NCBI GenBank assembly: GCA_029564465.1
Contig: JAKQPY010000154.1
Span: 11,941-75,940 of the forward strand
Length of the DNA stretch: 64,000 nucleotides
Origin: JAGOEF01 sp029564465
GTDB taxonomy: Bacteria; Bacteroidota; Bacteroidia; Bacteroidales; ML635J-15
Direction: 5' to 3'
Shown here: positions 1 to 9,236 of the stretch, piece by piece
How positions within the stretch are numbered: position 1 is the first letter of the stretch
Layout: each line of letters begins with the position of its first letter
Notes under the pieces: model-generated
What the model was told of the DNA's origin: nothing
Seen by the model: only the letters and a program-made list of their open reading frames with translations
Databases searched by the model: none
Position numbers and translations under genes: made by a program

Positions 1-18
1 CATTAAGCAATAACTTTT

Positions 19-3000
19 ATGTCGAAAAAAATTAACCTATTGTTTGTCATGATTATAGCCGCAGGCACATTACTTGCGCAAAATCAGAATTTCGATTTGT
101 TGCCGCTGAGCATTATGGAAAAGCAACAACTTGCTACCTTACCCGAATTAAAACTTCCACCGCAGTATGCCAATAAGGATTTGCCACTCGAGGTTGATAA
201 CAGCAGCCTAAGTTATTATCCCGGAATTTTTCTTCAGGGTGGGCTTTGTTGCGGGCAAGCTGCTGCCATTGCGCTGGGTTTCGGATACGAGATGTGCAGG
301 GCACGCAATCAAAGTGGCACCAATACAGCCAACAACTTTCCCACGCACTTCACATGGAATTGGGAGAATGGTGGTTTTGGTTATTATGGGGTAAGCTATT
401 ATCATAGTCTTGAAGTGCTTCGTCTGGTGGGATGCCCCACGACCGCTATTTATGGAGGTACTTTTGATTCAGGTGGCGGCGGCAGGTGGATGACTGGCTA
501 CGATGCCTATTACAATGCAATGCAAAACCGCATAGTGAATGCCTGGTCAATAAAAACCAATACCGAAGAAGGCATACTCACATTAAAAAATTGGATAAAC
601 GACCACCTCGATGGTTCTGCAACCGGAGGTGTCGGCTTTTTCTATTCACAATACCAGAGCCCTGCAAATACTTTAGCAGCAGGAACCCCTCATGCAGGCG
701 AAAAAGTAATCATCAGCTGGGGCGCTTCGGCAAATCATGGAATGAACATTTGTGGTTATAGCGACGAAGTGAAATGGGATTTTAACAACGACGGACAATA
801 CACCAACAATATCGATATAACCGGTGATGGTATTGTCGATGTTCGCGACTGGGAAGTCGGAGCATTTAAAATGGCAAATACGTACAGTACTCCCTACTAT
901 GCCTGGATGATGTACCGCACACTCGCATTGGCTACAAGCTCAGGAGGTATCTGGAACAACACCGTGAATGTTCTTGAGCCCGAAGCCAGCTATCAGCCCC
1001 AGCTTACCTATAAAATCAACATGTACTATACACACCGTAAGCGCATTAAAATCCGTGCCGGTATGTCGACTGATATTATGGCGGCAGAACCCCAGTACAT
1101 TATTGAATATCCCATCATTAATTATCAGGGTGGCGATATGGGAATGCAGGGAGGAAACGAAGAAGCCCAAAAATATCTAGAATTCGGACTTGATGTCACA
1201 CCATTTTTAAATTATATAAACCCTGGAAGTCAGGTGAAATTTTATTTCGAAATTATTGAAGATGACCCGGATGTTTGGGGGAATGGGCAGGTAATTTCTT
1301 ATTCACTGATGGATTATATTTCGGGAACCACCGAAACTCCATGTGCATCGAGTAATGTTGATATTGTCAATAATGGAAAGACCCAATTGACCATAGTTAA
1401 AACAATTAACTATGATGATGTTAACATCACAACCACGGTTTTACCTGTTGCGAATGTATATCATGAGTACTCGCAGCAAATGCAGGCAAATGGAGGAACA
1501 CCGCCTTATCGCTGGGAATTCGACCTGGATTATAATGTGCAAACTTCAACTTCAACGGTTCCTTCCGACATAACCACAAGTTTCTCAGGAAGCAGTATTC
1601 AACTACCGTTTACTGTGAATTATTATGGACGTGAATACTCGAAGATTTATGTTTCAAACGATGGATACATCGATTTCAGCGGTGAACCTTACAGTCTTCC
1701 GTATCAGCATGAACTTATGTCAACATTTATGAACCGACCCTGTATTGCAGCCTGCATGATGGACCTCAATGCCTCGGTGTACTATAAACTCGCAAGCGAT
1801 TATGTTGCCATTCGTTGGGTAAGCAGCGGTGTTATCGAAACTGCCGTAAAAATTTACAATACAGGACAAATTGAGTTGTTCTACGGAACCTCGGGAATTC
1901 CTTATGATCAGGTATGGATTTCGGGAATTTCATCAGGCAATCAGGTTAACTACAATCTGTTCCCTTATACCAGTTCCCCCTATCTGCCTGCGAATCTGAA
2001 GTACTCTATGCAACCACAGACATTACCCGAAGAGTTTCAGCTTTCGCCGGAAGGATTGCTTACCGGATATCCAACACAGGAATTGCTGGCTTACAATCTG
2101 AATTTTAAAGTGTATGACAACAATAACCTTATTGACCGGAAAACGATTCCGGTATCGACCGAAGGTTTGATTGTATCCACCGAGTTTCATTCTGACGATA
2201 ACAACATGCTGGAATGGGGTGAAAATGCCTGGGTTAAGCTAACTTTACGAAATGCCACTTCAACTCCCATTACCAATCTTGATGTGACCATGAACAGCAG
2301 TAATAATCAGATTGTATTCACTCAGCAGGTGCAAAACGATATTAACATTGCACCGGGTCAGGAGATTGTATTCAACACAGCCTTTACCTTCAACACCTTG
2401 TTTGATTTCGAAAATGAGCAGCTGGTTCCGTTCCACATTTATGCGGTTTGCGATCAAAGCAGTTGGGACATCGACCTCACCGAGACCATTTATACGGCTC
2501 TTCTTGAGAACAGCGATCAATGGGTCGACGACAACGACAACAACCGTCTCGACATTGGTGAAACTGCCGATGTACATTTTACCATGCTCAATAGTGGCGG
2601 CTCAGAGGTTGGAGACCTTGATTTTACAATTAGCAGCAACGACCCATTTATCACCATCAATACCAATACAGCCCACGTCGATTTACTCAATTCACAGCAA
2701 AGCAGCCCGGCTGTTTTCAATATTACAGCCAGCGATGAAGCACCTATTGGCTATCTGGCTCATTTGACAATGCAGGTTACCGGCGACCATAATTATTCGG
2801 CAACAATACCCCTCATGCTTACCATAGGGCAAATCATCGAAGACTGGGAAACCGGAGATCTGAGTTCTTATGAATGGGAACTGGGTGGCAATGTCAATTG
2901 GTTCGTAACCGACAACAATGCCTACGACGGTGCCTACTGTTTAAAATCGGGGGTTATAACTCATAATCAGACCTCTGACCTCACCATTGCCCTCGAAGTA

Positions 3001-4281
3001 ATTGCGTCCGGACAGATTTCGTTCTACCGCGCTGTGTCATGCGAAAACGATGCGAATAACAACTGGGATTACCTTGCTTTTAGTATCGATGGCAACGAAA
3101 TGGGACGCTGGGACGGCGAATTGGATTGGGAAGAGGTGAGCTATCCGGTGGCTGCCGGAGTTCACATCTTCAAGTGGCAGTACCGAAAAGACGGATCTGT
3201 CAATTCATTTCAGGATTGTGCCTGGATTGATAATATCGTATTCCCGTCAATTTTTGACGCTCCTCCCCTGCTGGTCATCAGCCACGATAGCATCGTGAAA
3301 CATATGAATCATGATGAGACTGATATCGATACCATTTTTATCATGAATAATGGTGGCGGTATTCTAGATTATTCATTAGAGGTTCTGAATGTAATACCGG
3401 GTACAAGTTCGCCACGCAGCATTGCAGGAAGTACTGTTAGCTGCAATGCCAACTCATTTATCACCGGCGATCAGGTTTCATGGAATTTCTCAATTTTTAA
3501 CGCATCAACCGACAATGAATGGATTAAACAGATTTATTTTGACTTTCCTTCAGGTTTCGAGGTAACTTCGAGCACCGATATCACCTGTCCGAATGGAATT
3601 ATGACTACTTCGGGAACTACCGGCAATGGTGTAATTATCAGTTGGTTCGGTGAAGATGGCGACGGTTGGGGAATACTTCACAACAACACCACTGGAACAA
3701 TGACAATCGAAGGTAATATTTCCGAAGATTTTCAGGGCGATATGGATATCGAATATCAACTTATGGGCGAAGGATATGGCAGCGAACCTCATACGATAAA
3801 CGGAGCGGTGTCGCTGGTGAATCTGGGTCCCCCAATCGATTGGTTTGCTGCCGACCCCCTGAATGGTCAGGTTATTATCGGCGAAATCGATACCATTCTT
3901 GTAAGCTTCGATACGCAAGGCATGGAGATGGGTATCTACGAATGCATGCTCAAAATATATTCTGAAGTCGACACGGTATCGCTCCCCGTAAAACTCTATG
4001 TTGATATGGGTGTTGATGTGCCGGTTGTTGATGCAGCTAATTCTATCAATGTATTTCCAAACCCGTCGGCAGACCGGTTCTATATCGAAGCCGGTAATTC
4101 AAACGAACCTGTTTCAATCGAAATCAGTGATATAATGGGTCGGAAACTATGGCAATCGAATGATTTGGGGGGTGTTCAGATGGTTTGGGTTCCCGATGAA
4201 GGCATTCAGTCAGGGGTTTATATGCTGACAATTCACACAGAAGGAAAAACAATTACCAAAAAATTATTTTACAACCGGTAA
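19..4281 (+). CDS. Secreted papain-like cysteine protease with T9SS sorting domain
   Basis: This 1420-residue protein is predicted to be exported and attached to or released from the cell surface by the type IX secretion system. Residues 1-20 form a signal peptide ending in LLAQ. Residues about 60-310 resemble a clan CA (papain-like) peptidase: a candidate nucleophile Cys78 in GGLCCGQAAA and a candidate His240 in SANHGMNICGYS. The middle is made of beta-sandwich/Ig-like segments, and residues about 945-1090 look like a MAM or jelly-roll domain (begins IEDWETGD, ends WIDNIVFP). The last 75 residues are a type A T9SS C-terminal domain (VFPNPSADRFYIEAG ... GVYMLTIHTEGKTITKKLF). The ATG lies 18 bases inside the window, so the promoter may be outside it. 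The protease call rests on motif spacing only; the substrate is unknown. Confidence 0.8.
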   Translation: MSKKINLLFVMIIAAGTLLAQNQNFDLLPLSIMEKQQLATLPELKLPPQYANKDLPLEVDNSSLSYYPGIFLQGGLCCGQAAAIALGFGYEMCRARNQSGTNTANNFPTHFTWNWENGGFGYYGVSYYHSLEVLRLVGCPTTAIYGGTFDSGGGGRWMTGYDAYYNAMQNRIVNAWSIKTNTEEGILTLKNWINDHLDGSATGGVGFFYSQYQSPANTLAAGTPHAGEKVIISWGASANHGMNICGYSDEVKWDFNNDGQYTNNIDITGDGIVDVRDWEVGAFKMANTYSTPYYAWMMYRTLALATSSGGIWNNTVNVLEPEASYQPQLTYKINMYYTHRKRIKIRAGMSTDIMAAEPQYIIEYPIINYQGGDMGMQGGNEEAQKYLEFGLDVTPFLNYINPGSQVKFYFEIIEDDPDVWGNGQVISYSLMDYISGTTETPCASSNVDIVNNGKTQLTIVKTINYDDVNITTTVLPVANVYHEYSQQMQANGGTPPYRWEFDLDYNVQTSTSTVPSDITTSFSGSSIQLPFTVNYYGREYSKIYVSNDGYIDFSGEPYSLPYQHELMSTFMNRPCIAACMMDLNASVYYKLASDYVAIRWVSSGVIETAVKIYNTGQIELFYGTSGIPYDQVWISGISSGNQVNYNLFPYTSSPYLPANLKYSMQPQTLPEEFQLSPEGLLTGYPTQELLAYNLNFKVYDNNNLIDRKTIPVSTEGLIVSTEFHSDDNNMLEWGENAWVKLTLRNATSTPITNLDVTMNSSNNQIVFTQQVQNDINIAPGQEIVFNTAFTFNTLFDFENEQLVPFHIYAVCDQSSWDIDLTETIYTALLENSDQWVDDNDNNRLDIGETADVHFTMLNSGGSEVGDLDFTISSNDPFITINTNTAHVDLLNSQQSSPAVFNITASDEAPIGYLAHLTMQVTGDHNYSATIPLMLTIGQIIEDWETGDLSSYEWELGGNVNWFVTDNNAYDGAYCLKSGVITHNQTSDLTIALEVIASGQISFYRAVSCENDANNNWDYLAFSIDGNEMGRWDGELDWEEVSYPVAAGVHIFKWQYRKDGSVNSFQDCAWIDNIVFPSIFDAPPLLVISHDSIVKHMNHDETDIDTIFIMNNGGGILDYSLEVLNVIPGTSSPRSIAGSTVSCNANSFITGDQVSWNFSIFNASTDNEWIKQIYFDFPSGFEVTSSTDITCPNGIMTTSGTTGNGVIISWFGEDGDGWGILHNNTTGTMTIEGNISEDFQGDMDIEYQLMGEGYGSEPHTINGAVSLVNLGPPIDWFAADPLNGQVIIGEIDTILVSFDTQGMEMGIYECMLKIYSEVDTVSLPVKLYVDMGVDVPVVDAANSINVFPNPSADRFYIEAGNSNEPVSIEISDIMGRKLWQSNDLGGVQMVWVPDEGIQSGVYMLTIHTEGKTITKKLFYNR

Positions 4282-4359
4282 TATTTTCAGTCTGTTTTTA
4301 ATTTGATAGGAACAAAATTCAACTTGTTATAATTGTTGAATTCAGGATTGATTTTAGTC

Positions 4360-4367
4360 TATTTTTG
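4360..4367 (+). promoter_or_regulatory. Promoter -7 box (TATTTTTG) of the M43 protease gene
   Basis: TATTTTTG matches the Bacteroidota -7 consensus TAnnTTTG, with TTG at 4336-4338 as the -33 element (21-nt spacer). Transcription would start near 4374. That is downstream of an in-frame ATG at 4333 and just upstream of the ATG at 4384, so the box decides the start codon. Confidence 0.6.
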
Positions 4368-4383
4368 CAGATATTTTAACACA

Positions 4384-6456
4384 ATGAGAAAACTATCGTT
4401 AGCATTGATTTTGATTATCGGATGGCAGTTTTTGAACGCGCAGGAGCAGACCTGGCGTTGTGCCACCCCTGAAATGAACCGAATTGAACTGGAAAAAAAT
4501 CCACAGGCCCGTGCAGACCGTGAAGCCCTTCAGCGTTTTGTTGATGATTTTATTCGCCAGAATCCTAAAGACGATCAGGTATATGTGATTCCTGTTGTTT
4601 TTCATGTAGTTCACTATTACGGTCCCGAAAACATTTCGAAGGAACAAATAGAAGATCAGATCCGTATTCTGAATAACGATTTCAGGAAACAGAACTCCGA
4701 TACCGTTAACATTATCGCACCTTTTAAAAATCTGGCTACCGACAGCCATATCGAGTTCAGGCTTGCCAAGCTTGATCCGAATGGAAATTGCACTGATGGT
4801 ATAACCCGTACTGTTTCGTACGAAACCTACAACGGCAGCGAAGAAATTAAAGAAATCGCACCATCGTGGCCGAGGTCAAAATACTTGAACGTTTGGGTTG
4901 TAAACCGCATTCCGGGAGGAGTTGCAGGCTATGCATACTATCCGGGTACAGCGCCTGATGGTCGTGATGGCATTTTGATTGACCATGCATATATTGGTTC
5001 GATAGGAGCCGGTGACATTGGCCGGTCGCGTACGCTGACACACGAAATTGGTCACTATTTGAATCTGGCTCACCCTTGGGGGAGCACCAACGAGCCCGGG
5101 CTTCCCGAAAACTGTGATATTGACGATGGCATCGAAGACACACCCAACACCATTGGACACACAACGTGCAACCTGTGGGCTGTAACCTGCGGGTCACTCG
5201 ATAATGTGCAGAATTACATGGAATATTCCTATTGCGGGAATATGTTTACCCACGGTCAGGGAGCCGTGATGCGCGCTACATTGAATTCAAGTGTCTCACA
5301 ACGCAACAATCTCTGGTCGGAAGCCAACCTGATTGCTACCGGAGTTTTCGACCCCGAAGCCATAGCTATATGTGATCCTATTGCTGATTGGGGACAAAGT
5401 CAGAAAATCGTGTGCACTGATACCGAAATTCAATATTACGATTTGACTTATAATACCGACTCAATCGCTGACTGGCAATGGCAGTTCGAGGGAGGAATTC
5501 CAGAGGTTTCGGAGGAACAAAACGTAACTGTTGTTTACGAAAACCCCGGTAAATTCGACACCCAGCTTACAGTATCCAATCCCACCGGTACCGACACAAA
5601 ACTACGCGAAAACACTACGGCAGTATATAGCCATGAAGATGCTTTTGATCTTCCGTACTCCTATGGATTTGAGGATGCCGCATTCCCGGCTGTCAGCGGC
5701 TCCGATTTTAACGATTTCACCATTGTATCGCAGGGAAGCGCATTCTGGACACGCAATTCATCGGGCGCAGCCACAGGAAGCTGGTCCATTCGTATCAAAA
5801 ACCTGAATAACGAAGAAAATATCAGCAATTCATTTTACACACCTTTGCTGGCTATCGACACCAATAGTTTCCCGATTACTGTAAATTTCAAAACAGCCTA
5901 TGCAAAAGCGAGCAACACAACCAACGACATTTTCAGGGTGTACTATTCGCTTGATTGCGGAAAATCATGGGTAATCAGATTCTATAAATCAGGGAATTCA
6001 TTGAAAACCACGGATGATTACTATCCTTCAGGCACATTTATTCCAAATCAGAATCAGTGGCGCACCGACAGTTTCCAGATTAACCGACCGGCAAACTTTA
6101 CCTGTGGCTCAGTCAGAATCAGGTTCGAAACCCTGAATAAAGGCGGGAATTGCTTATATGTCGACGATATCGAAGTGAATGCAACTTCATCGGCATCACA
6201 CCTGGGCGTGCTGAGAAACAACAATTTGCAGGTATTTCCCAATCCCTTCGGAGATGAGTTGTTTATTACCGGAACAGGCAGCGAAAATTATTCTGTAACC
6301 GTATGTGATATCACCGGCAGAAAAATCGCCTGTCGTGAATATTACTCAAGTGGGGTGAATATTGCCGGCTTATTCGAAGGAACCCTGGCCGGAACCTATA
6401 TACTTCACATTGAAACCACTGATGGTGTTTATATACGAAGAATAAACCGTCGATAG
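4384..6456 (+). CDS. M43 family zinc metalloprotease with T9SS sorting domain
   Basis: This 690-residue secreted endopeptidase belongs to the cytophagalysin/ulilysin (pappalysin, M43) family. I use the ATG at 4384, giving MRKLSLALILI, a good signal peptide ending in LNAQ; the longer frame from 4333 would begin upstream of the promoter. The zinc motif HEIGHYLNLAH is at residues 220-230, and the Met-turn region reads QNYMEYSYCGNMFT, both typical of M43. A PKD-like segment follows (about 350-410), then a jelly-roll domain (about 420-605), then a type A T9SS domain (VFPNPFGDELFITG to the end). It directly follows another T9SS protease and ends two bases from the convergent purC. Likely role: extracellular protein degradation. 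Confidence 0.9.
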   Translation: MRKLSLALILIIGWQFLNAQEQTWRCATPEMNRIELEKNPQARADREALQRFVDDFIRQNPKDDQVYVIPVVFHVVHYYGPENISKEQIEDQIRILNNDFRKQNSDTVNIIAPFKNLATDSHIEFRLAKLDPNGNCTDGITRTVSYETYNGSEEIKEIAPSWPRSKYLNVWVVNRIPGGVAGYAYYPGTAPDGRDGILIDHAYIGSIGAGDIGRSRTLTHEIGHYLNLAHPWGSTNEPGLPENCDIDDGIEDTPNTIGHTTCNLWAVTCGSLDNVQNYMEYSYCGNMFTHGQGAVMRATLNSSVSQRNNLWSEANLIATGVFDPEAIAICDPIADWGQSQKIVCTDTEIQYYDLTYNTDSIADWQWQFEGGIPEVSEEQNVTVVYENPGKFDTQLTVSNPTGTDTKLRENTTAVYSHEDAFDLPYSYGFEDAAFPAVSGSDFNDFTIVSQGSAFWTRNSSGAATGSWSIRIKNLNNEENISNSFYTPLLAIDTNSFPITVNFKTAYAKASNTTNDIFRVYYSLDCGKSWVIRFYKSGNSLKTTDDYYPSGTFIPNQNQWRTDSFQINRPANFTCGSVRIRFETLNKGGNCLYVDDIEVNATSSASHLGVLRNNNLQVFPNPFGDELFITGTGSENYSVTVCDITGRKIACREYYSSGVNIAGLFEGTLAGTYILHIETTDGVYIRRINRR

Positions 6457-6457
6457 G

Positions 6458-7408
6458 TTACAAACAGCGCAGAAAAGCTTTAATATTGCCTTCGATGCGC
6501 TTTTCGATATCTTCGCAGGGCTCAGCTACAAATTTGTCGCCGGTAATTCTCTCAAACAATTCGATATAGCGTTGCGAGATTTCCATCACTTTTTCATCGG
6601 TCATTTCGGGAACTGTTTCGCCGGGCTTACCCATAAAATTATTGGAAATAAGCCATTCACGAACAAATTCTTTTGATAATTGACGCTGCGATTCACCCTT
6701 GTCGAAACGCTCCTGATAACTGTCTTTATAGAAATATCGTGATGAATCGGGGGTATGAATCTCGTCAATCAGATAAATTTTACCATCGCACTTACCAAAT
6801 TCATATTTGGTATCAACCAGGATAAGACCCTGCTTTTCAGCAATTTCGGATCCCCTTTGGAACAGGCGGTAGGTATAATCTTCGAGCATCGCATAATCTT
6901 CGGCTGACACCATTCCCGATTCAATAATTCTTTCTTTCGAGATATTCTCGTCATGGAAACCCTGATCGGCTTTGGTGGTGGGGGTAATAATCGGCTTTTC
7001 GAAGGCCTGATGTTCCTTCATTCCATCAGGTATGGGAACGCCGCAGATTTCGCGGGCACCATTTTTATAATCGCGCCAGCTGCTGCCGGTGAGATATCCC
7101 CTGATAATCATTTCAACCGGGAACGCATCACAACGATATCCGGCCATTACCATCGGGTCGGGTGTCGAAATGCGCCAGTTAGGCACAATATCAGCAGTTG
7201 CCTGGAGAAATTTATCGGCTATCTGATTGAGAACCTGTCCCTTATAGGGTATTCCCCTGGGCAAAACCACGTCGAATGCCGAAATTCTATCGGTTACAAC
7301 CATCACCAGAAAGTCTTTCCCAATGGTGTACACGTCTCTTACCTTTCCTTTGTAAACATGGGTTTGTCTTTGAAAAGAAAAATTGGTCTTCGTTAATGCC
7401 TGATTCAT
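6458..7408 (-). CDS. purC: Phosphoribosylaminoimidazole-succinocarboxamide synthase (SAICAR synthase)
   Basis: This 316-residue cytosolic enzyme joins aspartate to CAIR using ATP, giving SAICAR in de novo purine synthesis. Recognisable family blocks are KGKVRDVYTIG near the N-terminus (the ATP-binding GKVR region), VTDRISAFDVVLPRGIPYKG, the SWRDYKNGAREICG segment, and LVDTKYEFGKCDGKIYLIDEIHTPDSSRY, which carries substrate and metal-binding residues. The length fits the longer Bacteroidota/yeast-like PurC form. It starts 19 bases after the phoH stop on the same strand and is probably co-transcribed with it. Confidence 0.97.
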   Translation of the reverse strand: MNQALTKTNFSFQRQTHVYKGKVRDVYTIGKDFLVMVVTDRISAFDVVLPRGIPYKGQVLNQIADKFLQATADIVPNWRISTPDPMVMAGYRCDAFPVEMIIRGYLTGSSWRDYKNGAREICGVPIPDGMKEHQAFEKPIITPTTKADQGFHDENISKERIIESGMVSAEDYAMLEDYTYRLFQRGSEIAEKQGLILVDTKYEFGKCDGKIYLIDEIHTPDSSRYFYKDSYQERFDKGESQRQLSKEFVREWLISNNFMGKPGETVPEMTDEKVMEISQRYIELFERITGDKFVAEPCEDIEKRIEGNIKAFLRCL

Positions 7409-7427
7409 AATTATTGTTTTGGTTTAG

Positions 7428-8375
7428 TTAATTTTCGTTTTCGTAAGCCCGAATAATTGAGGTTACCAGTTTATGGCGAATCACATCATCGGCATCAAAA
7501 TAAATAAAGCTGATGCCCTCGATATCTCGCAGTATTTCGGCAGCTTTCAGCAGGCCTGACTGTCGTTTGTCGGGCAGGTCAATCTGGGTAGCATCGCCGG
7601 TAATAATAAATTTCGAAAACTCACCCATACGTGTCAGGAACATTTTCATCTGACTGTAGGTAGCATTCTGCGCTTCATCAAGAATAACAAAAGCATTGCT
7701 GAGTGTACGACCCCGCATAAAACCCAGAGGAGCAATCTGAATAACTTTATCCTCAATCATCTGTTCCAGCTTACGCGATGGAATCATGTCCATCAGAGCG
7801 TCGTAAAGTGGTTGCAGATAGGGGTCCAGTTTTTCGCGCAAATCGCCGGGAAGAAAACCGAGTGTTTCTCCGGCTTCCACTGCAGGACGGCTCAGGATGA
7901 TACGTTTCACCTGATGTTCCTTCAGGGCTTTCACAGCAAGAGCAATGGCTGTGTAGGTTTTACCTGTTCCTGCCGGACCAATGGCAAACATCATATCGTT
8001 GCTTTCGGCGGCATCAACCAGTGCCTTTTGGTTTTTGGTACGGGCTTTAACCGGCTTTCCTGTTGTACTATAAAGCAAAATACCTTTCTCACGTTCTTCG
8101 GTCAACTGACTTGCAGTTCCATTTAAAATTGCACTTAAATCATCAGTGCTCAACCGGTTATATTTATGCATATGCAAAAATACCTGTTGAATTTTTTCCT
8201 CGAAACGCTTAACTTCCTCTTCATCGCCCGAAACTTTCACCAAATCTCCCCTGAAAACAAGCTTGAGCTTGGCAAACCAACGTTGCAGGGTATATAAGTT
8301 CTCATCCTTAAGTCCATAGAGTTGCGACAAATCAGCCACTTCGAGTACCATAGTTTTTTCAATCATAAAACCCAC
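7428..8375 (-). CDS. phoH: PhoH family ATPase/RNA-associated protein
   Basis: This 315-residue PhoH-like protein (PhoH/YbeZ type) is a cytosolic P-loop ATPase linked to RNA metabolism and ribosome-associated YbeY in other bacteria. The N-terminal 110 residues form a small KH-like/PhoH-N region. The Walker A motif GPAGTGKTYTA, the FLPGDLREKLDPYLQPLYD block and the Walker B-like VILDEAQNATYSQMK are all present, followed by TGDATQIDLP. Start is either the ATG at 8375 or the in-frame ATG at 8366 (MIEKTMVLEV); I cannot decide between them. It probably heads a phoH-purC operon. Confidence 0.95.
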   Translation of the reverse strand: MGFMIEKTMVLEVADLSQLYGLKDENLYTLQRWFAKLKLVFRGDLVKVSGDEEEVKRFEEKIQQVFLHMHKYNRLSTDDLSAILNGTASQLTEEREKGILLYSTTGKPVKARTKNQKALVDAAESNDMMFAIGPAGTGKTYTAIALAVKALKEHQVKRIILSRPAVEAGETLGFLPGDLREKLDPYLQPLYDALMDMIPSRKLEQMIEDKVIQIAPLGFMRGRTLSNAFVILDEAQNATYSQMKMFLTRMGEFSKFIITGDATQIDLPDKRQSGLLKAAEILRDIEGISFIYFDADDVIRHKLVTSIIRAYENEN

Positions 8376-8382
8376 CCCATGC

Positions 8383-8413
8383 TTGTATTAAATAATATTA
8401 AATATGTAAATTT
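8383..8413 (+). promoter_or_regulatory. Possible promoter of the SAM hydrolase/PagL-like pair
   Basis: TTG at 8383-8385, a 20-nt spacer and TAAATTTA at 8406-8413 (seven of eight positions of TAnnTTTG) give an acceptable Bacteroidota promoter about 45 bases upstream of the ATG at 8459. Confidence 0.35.
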
Positions 8414-8443
8414 ACCTTTTTAAACACTGGTTACAACCTACAG

Positions 8444-8451
8444 CAAAAATA
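8444..8451 (-). promoter_or_regulatory. Promoter -7 box of phoH
   Basis: The minus strand reads TATTTTTG here, an exact TAnnTTTG match, about 70 bases upstream of the phoH start. No clear TTG -33 element was seen at the expected distance. It overlaps the divergent gene's leader. Confidence 0.45.
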
Positions 8452-8458
8452 GTAAAAT

Positions 8459-9235
8459 ATGCAAGCATTGGTAAGTATAATTTCTGATTGGAAAAATCAC
8501 GATTACTATTTGCCATTACTGAAAGCATCTGTAATGCATTTGGTACCTGATGTGAAGTTTTTTGATGTAACCCACAACATTCCCGCATTCAGCTACCAAC
8601 GGGCCGGATTTATTCTGCGCTGCACCTATAAATCGCTTCCTGCCGGCAGCATACATCTTGTTTGCGTGAACACAGAAGCTGGTCCTGATAACCCATATGT
8701 GGTTATCAGGCACAAAAGTCATTATTTCGTAGGCACCGATAATGGCGTTTTTGGAGTGATATTCGACAGGGCTCCCGAAACAATAATTCATGTATTCCCG
8801 GACGAGATAGATTTTCCAAGCTTTCCCTGTGTATCGGTATACTCAAAAATTGCAGGCTTCATTTTGCAGGGTGGGAGAATCGAGGAATTAGGAACTGCTG
8901 CAAGTGATGTTCATCGGAAAACAGGGCTAAGTCCTTCGATAGAACCTGGCACAATTACAGGGCATATTATGTATGTGGATTCTTATAATAACGGCATAAC
9001 CAATATCAGCCGTGAACTATTTGACAAACACATTGGTTCAAAAGATTTTAATATTTTTGTGAACAGTAATTTTAATAAAGTTTCACGGATTTACACAGCG
9101 TACAATCAGGTGGCATCAGGCGAATTGGTGGTACTGTTCAATTCGATGGGGCTGCTCGAAATAGCAGTAAGAGACGACGATGCAGCCTCGTTGCTCAATC
9201 TTGATAAAAAAGCCCTGATAACCATAAAATTCTGA
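8459..9235 (+). CDS. SAM hydroxide adenosyltransferase (DUF62 family)
   Basis: This 258-residue protein belongs to the S-adenosyl-L-methionine hydrolase (adenosine-forming) family, formerly DUF62 and related to the fluorinase and chlorinase enzymes. Known members convert SAM and water to adenosine and methionine. Family blocks seen are the N-terminal SIISDWKNHDYYLPLLKASV, DVTHNIPAFSYQRAGFIL, GSIHLVCVNTEAG, FVGTDNGVFGVIF and, near the C-terminus, IMYVDSYNNGITNISREL. The physiological role is unclear even in studied members. It is followed one base later by the PagL-like gene, so the two are probably translated from one mRNA. Confidence 0.9.
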   Translation: MQALVSIISDWKNHDYYLPLLKASVMHLVPDVKFFDVTHNIPAFSYQRAGFILRCTYKSLPAGSIHLVCVNTEAGPDNPYVVIRHKSHYFVGTDNGVFGVIFDRAPETIIHVFPDEIDFPSFPCVSVYSKIAGFILQGGRIEELGTAASDVHRKTGLSPSIEPGTITGHIMYVDSYNNGITNISRELFDKHIGSKDFNIFVNSNFNKVSRIYTAYNQVASGELVVLFNSMGLLEIAVRDDDAASLLNLDKKALITIKF

Positions 9236-9236
9236 A

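Noticed and set aside
4333..4383. Upstream in-frame start of the M43 protease
   Set aside because: The promoter -7 box lies inside it, and the ATG at 4384 begins a clear signal peptide.
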